A stretch of DNA of 36,617 nt from Methylocystis sp. GTDB taxonomy: Bacteria > Pseudomonadota > Alphaproteobacteria > Rhizobiales > Beijerinckiaceae. The stretch is taken from NCBI GenBank assembly GCA_002929055.1, contig PERY01000026.1:1-36617 (forward strand), in the 5' to 3' direction. The first letter of the stretch is position 1. The number at the start of each line of letters is the position of its first letter. A program made the translations under genes and the position numbers. Under the pieces are notes generated by a model. It ran no database searches. It worked only from the letters and a program-made list of their open reading frames with translations, and was not told the origin of the DNA. This document shows, one piece after another, positions 17,912 to 25,408 of this stretch.

Positions 17912-20545
17912 TCAGTTCCAGTTGGAGAAGCCCACAGGCTGGAACCACTCCGAGAGCCTGGGCAGGCCCGCCTCGTTGCCGGTGAAGAACAGGCCCGGCA
18001 CGCCCTTGCCCGTTCCATATTCATACTTCGCCGAGAAGATGAAAGTGCGCTGCGGGAACGGGTGGAACAGCGCGAACTTGTAGTTGTTCACATTGTCGAT
18101 ACCGGCGTCGAAGGACCAGCGCTCGTTGTATTTGTAATGCGCCTTGATATCGACGAGGAAGAAGCGATCCGACGAGCCGAATATCCCGTGCACGATGTCA
18201 TTATTCGCCACTGTGCGCCAGATGCGATCCTGCCAGCGCATCGCCGCCGTGAACGCCCAATTGTCGTCCGGACGGAAGGTCGCGCCGAAGTTCCAGCGCC
18301 ATTTCGGCACGCCCGGCACGTTCTTGCCGGCGACTGACGTCGCCCAGGGGAATTCGAAATTGCCCGGGGTCGGCTGGAAGTTGGCGAAGGAAATGATGCG
18401 CGAGTTGACGAAATCGACGCTGCCGAAAAGTTCGAGGCCTTTGAGGAAGACATTGTCCTTCTGACCCGCGATCTCGAAGCCGCTATTGCGGATGCGGTCG
18501 ACATTGATGTTCGCGTTGGCCTGAATCAACGTGCCCGGAACGAAAGTCGCGTTGCTGATGATAGCGCTTCGTACTTCGTCGTCGAATAGCGACAGACGGA
18601 CCGAGCCATCCGGTCCGAGCTTGCGGGTGATCGCCAACTCCTTGCTGAGCGAGACTTCAGGCCGCAGGTTGGGGCTGGGATTGGTCACGAAACCTGTCGC
18701 GCCCGGCGTCGCCGTCAGATTGTAGAGTTCACGCACTGTCGGAAAGCGGTTGGCGAGGCCAATGTTGCCGACGATCGTCCATTTGTCGTCGGGCGTCCAT
18801 TCGAGCGAGCCCTTCGGCGAGAAGCGCGTGGAATATTGGTTGGGCTGGTAGATCGGCAGCCGGGTCGCCGCCGTGCCGGTCAGGGCGTTACCTGTCGCGT
18901 TGACGCCCGATTGCTGATTGTAGCCGTCCGAGGCCTGCCAATGCTCGCCGCGGACGCCGACCGTGAATTTGAGGTCGGGCCGCAGCTTGATCGCGTCCTG
19001 CACCCAGAGCGCCTGGGTGCGCGTGGTGCCGCTGGCGATCGACTGGGCGACGCCGAGCGAGGTCTGCATGCCCGCCGTCCAGTTGGTCGTCAGCCACACG
19101 GGATTGTTGGAGTGATATTGATCGCCATGCAGGCCGAAGCTGATGTCGTGATTTTGCAGAATCCCCGACGGCGGGCGAACGATTCCCTTGAGGTCGAGAA
19201 GCGTCCAATAGGTGCCGGTGAAGATCGTGTCGCGGCCCGTCGCAGTGTAACCGCCGAATGGCGCCGCTGTTGTCGACGGCGAAGCGCTCCAGGCCGAGCG
19301 CGACGAGCTGTAGGGATAGGTGAAATGTGAGGCCGACAACTCGAAATCGAAGAGCCCGCCTGTGTTCGACCGCACCGCCAGCGCATTGGTGAGGATGGTC
19401 TCCTGATAGCGCAGATTGGCGGCGCCGAAGCCCTGGAGCGTCGTGGCGGGAAGCGCCGCCGGACCGGTCGCGGGTCCGAAGATCTCGTTGCGGCCCCCCG
19501 AAAGGTAATTCAGCGGCGCGGACACGCGATCGCTGTTGAAGACCCCGAGCGTATAGGTCGCGCGGATGTCCGGCGTGATGTCATAGGCGAGCTTCACCTT
19601 CCCGTTGATGAAATTCTCTTCCGAGATCGAACCCGCCCCGACGATCGATTGCGGAGATCCGTAAACGTTCTGCGAGAAGATCGCGCCGGGGAAGGGATAG
19701 AATCGCCCGGCGTTGATGAAGCTGATCGGCTGATTGTTGTTCCACGCGTAGTTCAGCGCGACGAAATAGGAGAAGTTCCCGATCTTGTCGCCGATGGTCA
19801 GCGCGGTCGTCGTGGTTGGCAGGGTCAGATTGGCGCCCCACCAGGCAAAATCCTGCACGGCGACAGTCTGCTTCGCGGTGACTTCGAGCTTCTCGGGCAT
19901 GCGGGTCGTATATTTGATGACGCCGCCGATGGAGTTGCCGGCGTATTGCGCGGCGAAGGGCCCGTAGAGCACATCGACCCGCTCGATTTCTTCTGGCGAG
20001 ATGAGGCCCCAGCGCGGCTGGCCGTCAGTATGGCCGTTGCTGATGAGCTGGGAGATCAGCAGATCGTCGACGAAGACCATGCTGCGCGCCGACGCCAGGC
20101 CCCAGGTGCGCGTCTGCACCATGCCCTCGTTGCCGCCGCGCAGTTTCCGGACGAAAATTCCCGGCGTGTATTTCAGCGCATCCTGGCCGTCGACGATGTT
20201 GACGCGGTCGCGGATGTATTTCTTGTCGATGCTGTAGACGGTGTTCGGCAATTGCCAGCGCTCGACGAAGGCGGGACGCCCGTCCGGCAGCGTCGGCGAC
20301 CAGCGCGAGACGACGGGCGAGGGCGCGGGCGACGAAACCGGGGCGGCGGCCGTCGAGGGCGACGCGACCGGAACTCCGCTCGGCTGGCGCGCCGGCCCGG
20401 CTGCGTTGCGCGCGGCGCGGCGCTGGCCGCCGACATCGATGGTGGGCAGGTTCTGCTGCGCGAAGGCAGGTTCGGCCAGCTGCGACAATGCGACAATGGT
20501 CAATGCGCCGGCGGAAACGCCGCGCAGGAGATGATGACGATACAT
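17912..20545 (-). CDS. TonB-dependent outer-membrane receptor, predicted copper transport
   Basis: An 877-residue receptor. It has a signal peptide ending EPAFA, a TonB-box-like LPTIDVGG soon after, a Pro/Ala linker, a plug domain (about 90-230, with GQDALKYTPGIFVRK, VFVDDLLIS, RVDVLYGPFAAQYAGNSIGGVI) and a 22-strand-type barrel to the C-terminus. Of two in-frame ATGs, 20545 is preferred because GAGGG is seven bases upstream; ATG 20551 is too close. No Cys is seen. The substrate is inferred, not read: a DUF2946/CruR-like frame lies immediately upstream, and that family heads copper-linked TonB-receptor operons. The last residue is Asn rather than the common Phe. Confidence 0.92.
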   Translation of the reverse strand: MYRHHLLRGVSAGALTIVALSQLAEPAFAQQNLPTIDVGGQRRAARNAAGPARQPSGVPVASPSTAAAPVSSPAPSPVVSRWSPTLPDGRPAFVERWQLPNTVYSIDKKYIRDRVNIVDGQDALKYTPGIFVRKLRGGNEGMVQTRTWGLASARSMVFVDDLLISQLISNGHTDGQPRWGLISPEEIERVDVLYGPFAAQYAGNSIGGVIKYTTRMPEKLEVTAKQTVAVQDFAWWGANLTLPTTTTALTIGDKIGNFSYFVALNYAWNNNQPISFINAGRFYPFPGAIFSQNVYGSPQSIVGAGSISEENFINGKVKLAYDITPDIRATYTLGVFNSDRVSAPLNYLSGGRNEIFGPATGPAALPATTLQGFGAANLRYQETILTNALAVRSNTGGLFDFELSASHFTYPYSSSRSAWSASPSTTAAPFGGYTATGRDTIFTGTYWTLLDLKGIVRPPSGILQNHDISFGLHGDQYHSNNPVWLTTNWTAGMQTSLGVAQSIASGTTRTQALWVQDAIKLRPDLKFTVGVRGEHWQASDGYNQQSGVNATGNALTGTAATRLPIYQPNQYSTRFSPKGSLEWTPDDKWTIVGNIGLANRFPTVRELYNLTATPGATGFVTNPSPNLRPEVSLSKELAITRKLGPDGSVRLSLFDDEVRSAIISNATFVPGTLIQANANINVDRIRNSGFEIAGQKDNVFLKGLELFGSVDFVNSRIISFANFQPTPGNFEFPWATSVAGKNVPGVPKWRWNFGATFRPDDNWAFTAAMRWQDRIWRTVANNDIVHGIFGSSDRFFLVDIKAHYKYNERWSFDAGIDNVNNYKFALFHPFPQRTFIFSAKYEYGTGKGVPGLFFTGNEAGLPRLSEWFQPVGFSNWN

Positions 20546-20590
20546 TTGCATTCCCTCGGGGCGCCGGACAAGGCGGCGCGCGTCTGAGTC

Positions 20591-20607
20591 GTGGCGTCGA
20601 GCGCCAC
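20591..20607 (-). promoter_or_regulatory. Hairpin in the cruR-receptor spacer
   Basis: GTGGCG-N5-CGCCAC, a perfect 6-bp stem, lies between the stop of the leftward DUF2946 gene and the receptor start. No T-run follows, so it is not a standard intrinsic terminator. It could shape the region where Rho would load or where translation of the receptor begins. Confidence 0.4.
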
Positions 20608-20631
20608 AGTTTCCGTTGATTTGAAGAAAAC

Positions 20632-21003
20632 TCAGATGTGGGAAGGCGGCGCGCGGGCGGGCGCGCTTCTATTGAGCGCCGTAGGGCGCGGGGGCGGCTC
20701 CGCCGCGACGAAGGCAATGCGCCAGGCCGGCTTGATCGACCGTGCGGGCAACGCCGGCGGATCGGCGTCGATCGCTGCGAAGGCGAGCTGGCAGAGCGAG
20801 CAGGAGGCGTGGTCGTGCGTGGCCGGCGCCGCGGGAACGCCCTTCTCGCCGCTGGTCTGCGCGGCTGCCGCCAGGGAAAACAAGCTCTGCTTGTGGCAAC
20901 CGGCGTAGCCGTCGCGCGCCGCCGCCGCGCCCCAGAAGGACGCGCCGAGCTGTGTCAGCAAGGCGACACAGACGATCAGCGATGCGAACAGCCTCTTACG
21001 CAT
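20632..21003 (-). CDS. cruR: DUF2946/CruR-like upstream ORF of the receptor gene
   Basis: A 123-residue exported small protein with a hydrophobic N-terminus (RKRLFASLIVCVALLTQLG), then His63-x-His65-x2-Cys68-x2-Cys71 (HDHASCSLC) and an Arg-Ala-Pro-Pro at 117-120 only three residues before the TGA. The Bordetella pertussis CruR (DUF2946) is reported to be a regulatory upstream ORF: its nascent chain stalls at a C-terminal RAPP, copper binding to CxxC relieves the stall, and Rho then terminates before the TonB-receptor gene. The same parts and the same gene order are present here, so I assign that role by inference. The spacer to the receptor ATG 20545 is 86 bases. No strong ribosome site precedes ATG 21003. 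A periplasmic metal-binding role is the alternative. Confidence 0.82.
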   Translation of the reverse strand: MRKRLFASLIVCVALLTQLGASFWGAAAARDGYAGCHKQSLFSLAAAAQTSGEKGVPAAPATHDHASCSLCQLAFAAIDADPPALPARSIKPAWRIAFVAAEPPPRPTALNRSAPARAPPSHI

Positions 21004-21090
21004 GTGTGGCCCAACGCGTGTGCGAAATCCATTGACGCCTGCAAGGAAGCGTCGATTGCGTCGAAGCAGTTTCAGGCGCTTTGCGAAATT

Positions 21091-21146
21091 AACCTTGGTT
21101 GCTCGACTCTCTGACTTTGCCGTCAGACGCGAGACATTCCAAGGTT
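21091..21146. promoter_or_regulatory. Inverted repeat in the divergent cruR-cruR promoter region
   Basis: AACCTTGG at 21091-21098 and its complement CCAAGGTT at 21139-21146 are arranged about the middle of the 185-base gap between the two DUF2946 genes. A related AAAGGTT occurs at 21160. Core promoters could not be assigned with confidence, although TTGTCA at 21154 is a possible rightward -35. The pair may be operator sites shared by both units. Confidence 0.35.
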
Positions 21147-21188
21147 GCTTGCGTTGTCAAAGGTTAAAAAATCCATTAAGAGACTTTT

Positions 21189-21608
21189 ATGTCACAGCTG
21201 GGCGACATTGCGGTGAGACTACGCGCGGCGATCTCGATCGTCCTCGTCTGGGCGCTCATGTTCGGCGTCTCGGTGTCGGCGGCCGCGGCGGCGATCGCTG
21301 ACGACGCCGTCCTCAAAAACAATAATCCCTCCGGCATCGGTCTGTTCGCCTGTTTCAAGCGTCACATGACGCAGCGCGTCGATGTCGCGGCCGACAAGAC
21401 CCATGATGGCCAATCCTCCGGCAAGCGCCATCATTGCCCTTGCTGCCTAGCCGCGACCAATGCGCCCGCCGTGCTTCCGGATCGCATCGACGCGGCTGCG
21501 CACCCCGCGCCCGCGCCAATAAGAATTGGCTTCGTCGCCGAGACCGAGATCGTGACGCGACGCGCGCAAACCGGCGCCGCCAACGGAGCGCGCGCGCCGC
21601 CGCGCTAG
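21189..21608 (+). CDS. cruR: DUF2946/CruR-like upstream ORF of the exbBD-tonB operon
   Basis: A 139-residue protein with a hydrophobic N-terminal segment (about 10-37, AAISIVLVWALMFGVSVSAAAA), a metal-site candidate His81-His82-Cys83-Pro-Cys85-Cys86 and Arg-Ala-Pro-Pro at 135-138, with one Arg before the TAG. The four RAPP codons are CGC GCG CCG CCG, nearly the same as in the divergent copy. The sequence is otherwise different from the leftward copy, so this is not a recent duplication. Its position at the head of exbB-exbD-tonB suggests the same nascent-chain copper switch, here controlling the energising machinery. AAGAGA sits five bases before ATG 21189. Confidence in the family is higher than in the regulatory role. 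Confidence 0.8.
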   Translation: MSQLGDIAVRLRAAISIVLVWALMFGVSVSAAAAAIADDAVLKNNNPSGIGLFACFKRHMTQRVDVAADKTHDGQSSGKRHHCPCCLAATNAPAVLPDRIDAAAHPAPAPIRIGFVAETEIVTRRAQTGAANGARAPPR

Positions 21609-21773
21609 CTTGGAAACTTTCCGATCGGCGCGCCGCAGCGCTGGCCCAACGGGTGCATGCGGTTAGAATAGCCGGTCTGGGACGCCTTCAGCGTCTGGAT
21701 CACAACAAAAATCAAAACAGACGCAAGCGGTCGCTACAGTTGCGCGCGCGTCGCCGAAGATGAGTGAGTTCCA
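21609..21773 (+). promoter_or_regulatory. cruR-exbB leader, candidate Rho-termination zone
   Basis: A 165-base untranslated gap separates the DUF2946 stop from exbB, much longer than the other gaps in this operon. It contains a 5-bp hairpin GACGC-N5-GCGTC at 21681-21695 followed by a G-poor, A/C-rich single-stranded stretch at about 21697-21725, a composition compatible with Rho loading. No T-tract terminator is present. Confidence 0.4.
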
Positions 21774-22412
21774 ATGGACCATACGTCGCTTTCCCCGCTC
21801 GCCATGTTCCTCAACGCCGGCCCTGTCGGCAAATTCGTCATGGCGCTGCTGCTCCTCGCCTCCGTCTGGACCTGGGTTCTGATCGTGGAGGCCGCCACGG
21901 CCCTGATCCGGATCAGCAAGGCGACGAAGGAAGCCCGCGCGGGCAGCCCGGTCGGCCTGCTCGAGCCGGTTGCGGCGGCGGGCCGCGAAGCCTTCGCGCT
22001 CGACCTGCCCGACGAGACGACCGGCGACAAGCGCGAGCGCATCGCCGAGAACATGAGCCGCGCGGCGCGCGAGTTTCTCACCAAGGCCGAAGGCGGACTG
22101 CCGAACCTCGCGGTGATCTCCTCGGTCGCCCCCTTCGTCGGCCTTTTCGGCACCGTCTGGGGCATCATGACGAGCTTCGCCGGCATCGCCGCGTCGCAGG
22201 ACACGAGCCTCGCGGTGGTCGCCCCCGGCATCGCCGAGGCGCTGGCCGCCACCGCTTACGGCCTCGCCGCCGCCATTCCCGCTTCGGTCGGCTACAACCG
22301 CATCGGCGCCGGCTTCTCCCGTCTTGGCCAACAGGTCGCTCATTACATCGAGGACGAGGCGCTGCGCATGACCAGCCAGCCGAACGCCCGCCGCCAGAAG
22401 GAGGCTGCATAA
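21774..22412 (+). CDS. exbB: ExbB-type proton channel subunit
   Basis: A 212-residue MotA/TolQ/ExbB protein that forms the pentameric proton channel driving TonB. Three transmembrane helices are visible: about 19-41 ([21 protein letters not shown]), about 110-135 ([21 protein letters not shown], the family signature) and about 145-180 ([28 protein letters not shown]). It is close to TolQ in length but pairs with exbD and a TonB, not with tolR-tolA-tolB, so ExbB is the better name. exbD starts two bases after its stop. Confidence 0.92.
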   Translation: MDHTSLSPLAMFLNAGPVGKFVMALLLLASVWTWVLIVEAATALIRISKATKEARAGSPVGLLEPVAAAGREAFALDLPDETTGDKRERIAENMSRAAREFLTKAEGGLPNLAVISSVAPFVGLFGTVWGIMTSFAGIAASQDTSLAVVAPGIAEALAATAYGLAAAIPASVGYNRIGAGFSRLGQQVAHYIEDEALRMTSQPNARRQKEAA

Positions 22413-22413
22413 C

Positions 22414-22917
22414 ATGGCGCTCCCGACCCGCTTCAAGAAAGACAACGAGCTTTATCAGCCGCTCGCGGACATCAACGTCACGCCGCTCGTCGACGTGATG
22501 CTGGTGCTGCTCATCATCTTCATGGTGACGGCGCCGCTGCTCGCGAAGGGCGTGAAGGTGAATCTGCCGCAGGCCAGCGCGGCGCAGCCGATCAACCAGA
22601 AGGATCCGATCGTCGTCACCGTCGGCAAGGACGCCAAGGTCTCGCTCGGCGGCGACGAGGTTTCGCCTGACGCGCTCATCGACGGCATTCGCGCCATGAT
22701 GGGCGAGGACCAGTCCCGCGTCGTGCATGTGCGCGGCGACAGCGAGGCGGTCTATGGCGAAGTCGTCGCGGTGATGGACAAGCTCGCGACCAATGGCATC
22801 ACCCATATCGCGATCATGACCAATTCGCGCAGCAAGACGGGCGGAGCCGCCAGGGGGCCGGCCAGGGGCGCCGCTCCGGCCGCGCCGGCGCCAGCCGCGG
22901 GAGGAGCCGCAAAATGA
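22414..22917 (+). CDS. exbD: ExbD-type biopolymer transport protein
   Basis: A 167-residue ExbD/TolR protein with one N-terminal helix, [21 protein letters not shown]. Asp27 sits at the position of the essential proton-path aspartate. The periplasmic domain follows, and a C-terminal Ala/Pro/Gly-rich tail of about 25 residues lies beyond the usual domain. The ATGA overlap with tonB shows translational coupling. Confidence 0.92.
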   Translation: MALPTRFKKDNELYQPLADINVTPLVDVMLVLLIIFMVTAPLLAKGVKVNLPQASAAQPINQKDPIVVTVGKDAKVSLGGDEVSPDALIDGIRAMMGEDQSRVVHVRGDSEAVYGEVVAVMDKLATNGITHIAIMTNSRSKTGGAARGPARGAAPAAPAPAAGGAAK

Positions 22918-23627
22918 CCGACTTCGCCCTCAGCGACGAATTCGCCGGGCGGCGGGACGCGCCGCCGCCATCCGGCCCGCAGCCGGTCAATCCGCCCTGG
23001 CTGCGGCCAGTCGCGACCGTCGCGATTGTCGCGGTCCATATCGCGGTCTTTGCCGCCTTCATCCTCGGCCCCAAACCCGAGCCGCTGGCGCTCTCGGAGA
23101 ATTACGTCGACCTCGAAAGCGGCGATTTCATCGAGCAGCAGGAAGTCAGCGCCTCCGAGGACACGCCGCCTCAGGAGGAGGTGCAGGATCCCGAACTCGC
23201 CCTTCCGCCGCCCATGGTCATGACGCCCGACGCCATTCCGCTTCCCGCGAAGCGCGAAGCGGTCGAAAAGGTCGAAAAGAAGAAGCCCGTCGAGCAAAAA
23301 GAGCACGCCGACCAACGCCGCGAAGCGCAGGCGGCGCGGCACGCGGGCGCTCCCGAAGGCCACGGCCGCTCTGGCGGCGCCGCCTCGCCGACATGCCTTG
23401 CGCATGTGGCGGCGTCGCTGCGCTCGCATACGCCGGGCGCCACGAGCCTTGGAGCGGGGACCGCGCATGTGACCTTCCACGTCAATCCGGGCGGCGGCAT
23501 TTCGGGCGTCTCGGCTTCGGGCTCGACCCCGGGGCATGCGGCGCTGGCGCGCCGGATCGTCTCTTCCTCGCGCGGGCCGGGCAGTTGCGGCTCGGCCTTC
23601 GTGAGCCAGGGCTTTTCTTTCCACTGA
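22914..23627 (+). CDS. tonB: TonB-like energy transducer with a Cys pair
   Basis: A 237-residue TonB-type protein. It has a short cytosolic head, a transmembrane helix at 31-52 containing His42 (the TonB anchor His), an acidic then Lys/Pro/Glu-rich periplasmic linker (85-130) and a C-terminal TonB-like domain (about 158-237, [21 protein letters not shown]). The usual YP motif of the C-terminal domain is replaced, and Cys161 and Cys225 bracket the domain, which suggests a disulfide. The exported thioredoxin at the end of this operon could act on that disulfide. It probably serves the divergent receptor. Confidence 0.85.
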   Translation: MTDFALSDEFAGRRDAPPPSGPQPVNPPWLRPVATVAIVAVHIAVFAAFILGPKPEPLALSENYVDLESGDFIEQQEVSASEDTPPQEEVQDPELALPPPMVMTPDAIPLPAKREAVEKVEKKKPVEQKEHADQRREAQAARHAGAPEGHGRSGGAASPTCLAHVAASLRSHTPGATSLGAGTAHVTFHVNPGGGISGVSASGSTPGHAALARRIVSSSRGPGSCGSAFVSQGFSFH

Positions 23628-23631
23628 CGCC

Positions 23632-23657
23632 GACGCGGCGGGCGGACCCGCCGCGTC
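23632..23657 (+). repeat. Perfect 11-bp hairpin after tonB
   Basis: GACGCGGCGGG (23632-23642) and CCCGCCGCGTC (23647-23657) form an uninterrupted stem with a CGGA loop. It begins five bases after the tonB stop and 22 bases before the next start. No T-run follows. It may stabilise the exbBD-tonB mRNA 3' end or lower expression of the downstream genes. Confidence 0.6.
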
Positions 23658-23678
23658 ACTTCCACGGAAGCAACGCTG

Positions 23679-24104
23679 ATGAACCCCCAACCTCGGGAGC
23701 GCTTCGCGCTCCTATTCGCGCTTGCGCTTTGCAGCGGCGCACAGGCGGAACCGGGCAAGCCCGCGCCTGTGACGCCAGCGCCTGCTCCCGCAGCCGTCCC
23801 CCTGCCCGCGCAGCCCCCCGCGAAACCGCTCGCCCCGGCGGGCGGGACGATGTCGGAAAGCAAATATCTCGGCCTGCTCTACGCCGAGATCGCCAGGCGC
23901 ACCCCGGAGGAGAACGCCGCCGGCCCGGGCGAAGTGACGGCAAGCTTTATCGTCGGCAAGACCGGCAAGGTCGATAAGGTGACGATCGACAAGACGACGA
24001 GCCCGGCCCATGCCGAGATCGTGAAGAAAATACTGGCCGAGGTGACGGCCCCGCCGCCCCCCGGCGGTTCGATGGACCTGGGCCAGACCTTCAGGTTCCG
24101 CTGA
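23679..24104 (+). CDS. Exported TonB C-terminal-domain-like protein
   Basis: A 141-residue protein with a signal peptide (1-23, ending GAQA), a Pro/Ala linker (25-55) and a TonB C-terminal-like domain at about 60-141: LGLLYAEIARRTPEE, then GEVTASFIVGKTGKVDKVTIDKTTSPAHAEIVKKILAEV (quoted in two parts: helix, then strands). Unlike TonB it has no non-cleaved membrane anchor that I can see, apart from the leader. It may bind the receptor or the propeller protein in the periplasm, or stay anchored if the leader is not cut. Only a weak ribosome site (CGGAAG) is present. Confidence 0.72.
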   Translation: MNPQPRERFALLFALALCSGAQAEPGKPAPVTPAPAPAAVPLPAQPPAKPLAPAGGTMSESKYLGLLYAEIARRTPEENAAGPGEVTASFIVGKTGKVDKVTIDKTTSPAHAEIVKKILAEVTAPPPPGGSMDLGQTFRFR

Positions 24105-24136
24105 AAACAAGAAGAATGATTTCAGGGAGGATGCAT

Positions 24137-25408
24137 ATGTCCATTGCCCGTTTGATCGCGTCGGCGAGCATCCTCGCCTTGGTTTCGACCGGCCCATCGC
24201 GCGCTGAAAACGCGCCCGCCGCGCCCGCCACGCCTGCTGAGGCGAAAGCAGGCCATAACGGCCACGCCGCCCCCGCCTGCAATGATCCCAAGCCGGATTG
24301 CGCGATGACCGCGAATCCGGCCTTCGACAGGAAGGGCAGGCTCTGGCTCGCCTTCTCCGTGGAAAAGAGCGTCTATGTCGCGTCCTCCGCCGACGGCGGC
24401 AAAAACTTCTCGGCCCCCGCGACCATCGCGACGATCGGCGACGGCGTCGTCGACGCCCATGGCGACGCGCGGCCGAAGGTCGTCGCGCTCGACGACGGGA
24501 CGATCCTCGCGAGCTACACGACGCGGCCGGACAAGCAGATGATCGGCACGATCTTCACGTCGCGCTCGACCGACGGCGGCAAGACCTTCTCCGCGCCGCA
24601 GCCCATGCTCACGGAAGGCGGCCAGCGCTTCGACGCTTTCGTCGTCTCGCCCAGGGGCCGCATCTACGGCGGCTGGCTCGACAAGACCAACGCGCTGAAA
24701 GCCAAGGCCGAGGGCAAGGAGTTCCGCGGCAGCGGCGTCGCCTTCGGCTGGTCGGACGACAAGGGCGTCAGCTTCAGCGGCAAGAAAATCCTGCTGGATC
24801 ACGCCTGCGAATGCTGCCGCATGTCGGCGGCGCTCGACAAGGACGGCCTGCCGGTCTTCGCCTGGCGTCAGGTGTTCGACGGCGAGGTGCGCGACCATTA
24901 CGCCGCAAAGCTCTCCGCCGATGGCGCGGCGCTTTCGGGCGGGCGCGTCAGCGACGACGATTGGGCGATCAATTCATGCCCGCATCACGGGCCGGGCCTC
25001 GCGGTCGACAACGCCGGCTGGCATCTCGCCTGGTTCACCAAGGGCAAGAACCGGCAGGGACTCTTCTACGCCCGCAGCGCCGATGGCGGAAAGACCTTCT
25101 CCGCGCCCGAGAAGATCGGCGACGACGCGCGCGCGCCGTCGCATCCGGCGCTTTTGTCCGTGAAGGGGCGGCTCTATCGCGTCTGGAAGGAATTCGACGG
25201 AACGACGACGACCATCCCGATGCAGCTCTCGCGCGACGGCGGCAAGAGCTGGAGCGCGCCGCGCGTGATGGCGCAGACGGCCGACGCTTCGGATCACCCC
25301 GAACTCGTCGCGGGCAAGGGCGGGGCTTACCTCTCGTGGGTCACGCATAAGGAGGGCTATCGCCTGCTGCCGCTCCCGCGCGACGAAAAGAGCGCGGCGG
25401 CGCAGTGA
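24137..25408 (+). CDS. Exported Asp-box (BNR) beta-propeller with Cys/His sites
   Basis: A 423-residue secreted protein of the sialidase-like beta-propeller superfamily. ATG 24137 has GGGAGG six bases upstream; two earlier in-frame ATGs are too close to it or lack one. The signal peptide ends near PSRA (20-23). At least four Asp boxes are visible (such as SADGGKNFSAP, STDGGKTFSAP, SRDGGKSWSAP), but I do not find the RIP arginine motif of true sialidases. Unusual features are an N-terminal His40-x2-His43, Cys48 and Cys55, a Cys224-Glu-Cys226-Cys227 motif and Cys281-Pro-His283-His284. These suggest metal (copper) binding rather than sugar hydrolysis. The GTGA overlap couples it to the thioredoxin gene. 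Confidence 0.85.
   Translation: MSIARLIASASILALVSTGPSRAENAPAAPATPAEAKAGHNGHAAPACNDPKPDCAMTANPAFDRKGRLWLAFSVEKSVYVASSADGGKNFSAPATIATIGDGVVDAHGDARPKVVALDDGTILASYTTRPDKQMIGTIFTSRSTDGGKTFSAPQPMLTEGGQRFDAFVVSPRGRIYGGWLDKTNALKAKAEGKEFRGSGVAFGWSDDKGVSFSGKKILLDHACECCRMSAALDKDGLPVFAWRQVFDGEVRDHYAAKLSADGAALSGGRVSDDDWAINSCPHHGPGLAVDNAGWHLAWFTKGKNRQGLFYARSADGGKTFSAPEKIGDDARAPSHPALLSVKGRLYRVWKEFDGTTTTIPMQLSRDGGKSWSAPRVMAQTADASDHPELVAGKGGAYLSWVTHKEGYRLLPLPRDEKSAAAQ

Noticed and set aside
21774..22917. Reading the pair as TolQ-TolR of the Tol-Pal system
   Set aside because: The following genes are TonB-like, not tolA, tolB or pal, and the locus includes a TonB receptor.
24137..25408. Annotation of the propeller protein as an exo-alpha-sialidase
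   Set aside because: Asp boxes occur in many propellers; I find no sialidase arginine motif, and the Cys/His motifs and context point to metal handling.
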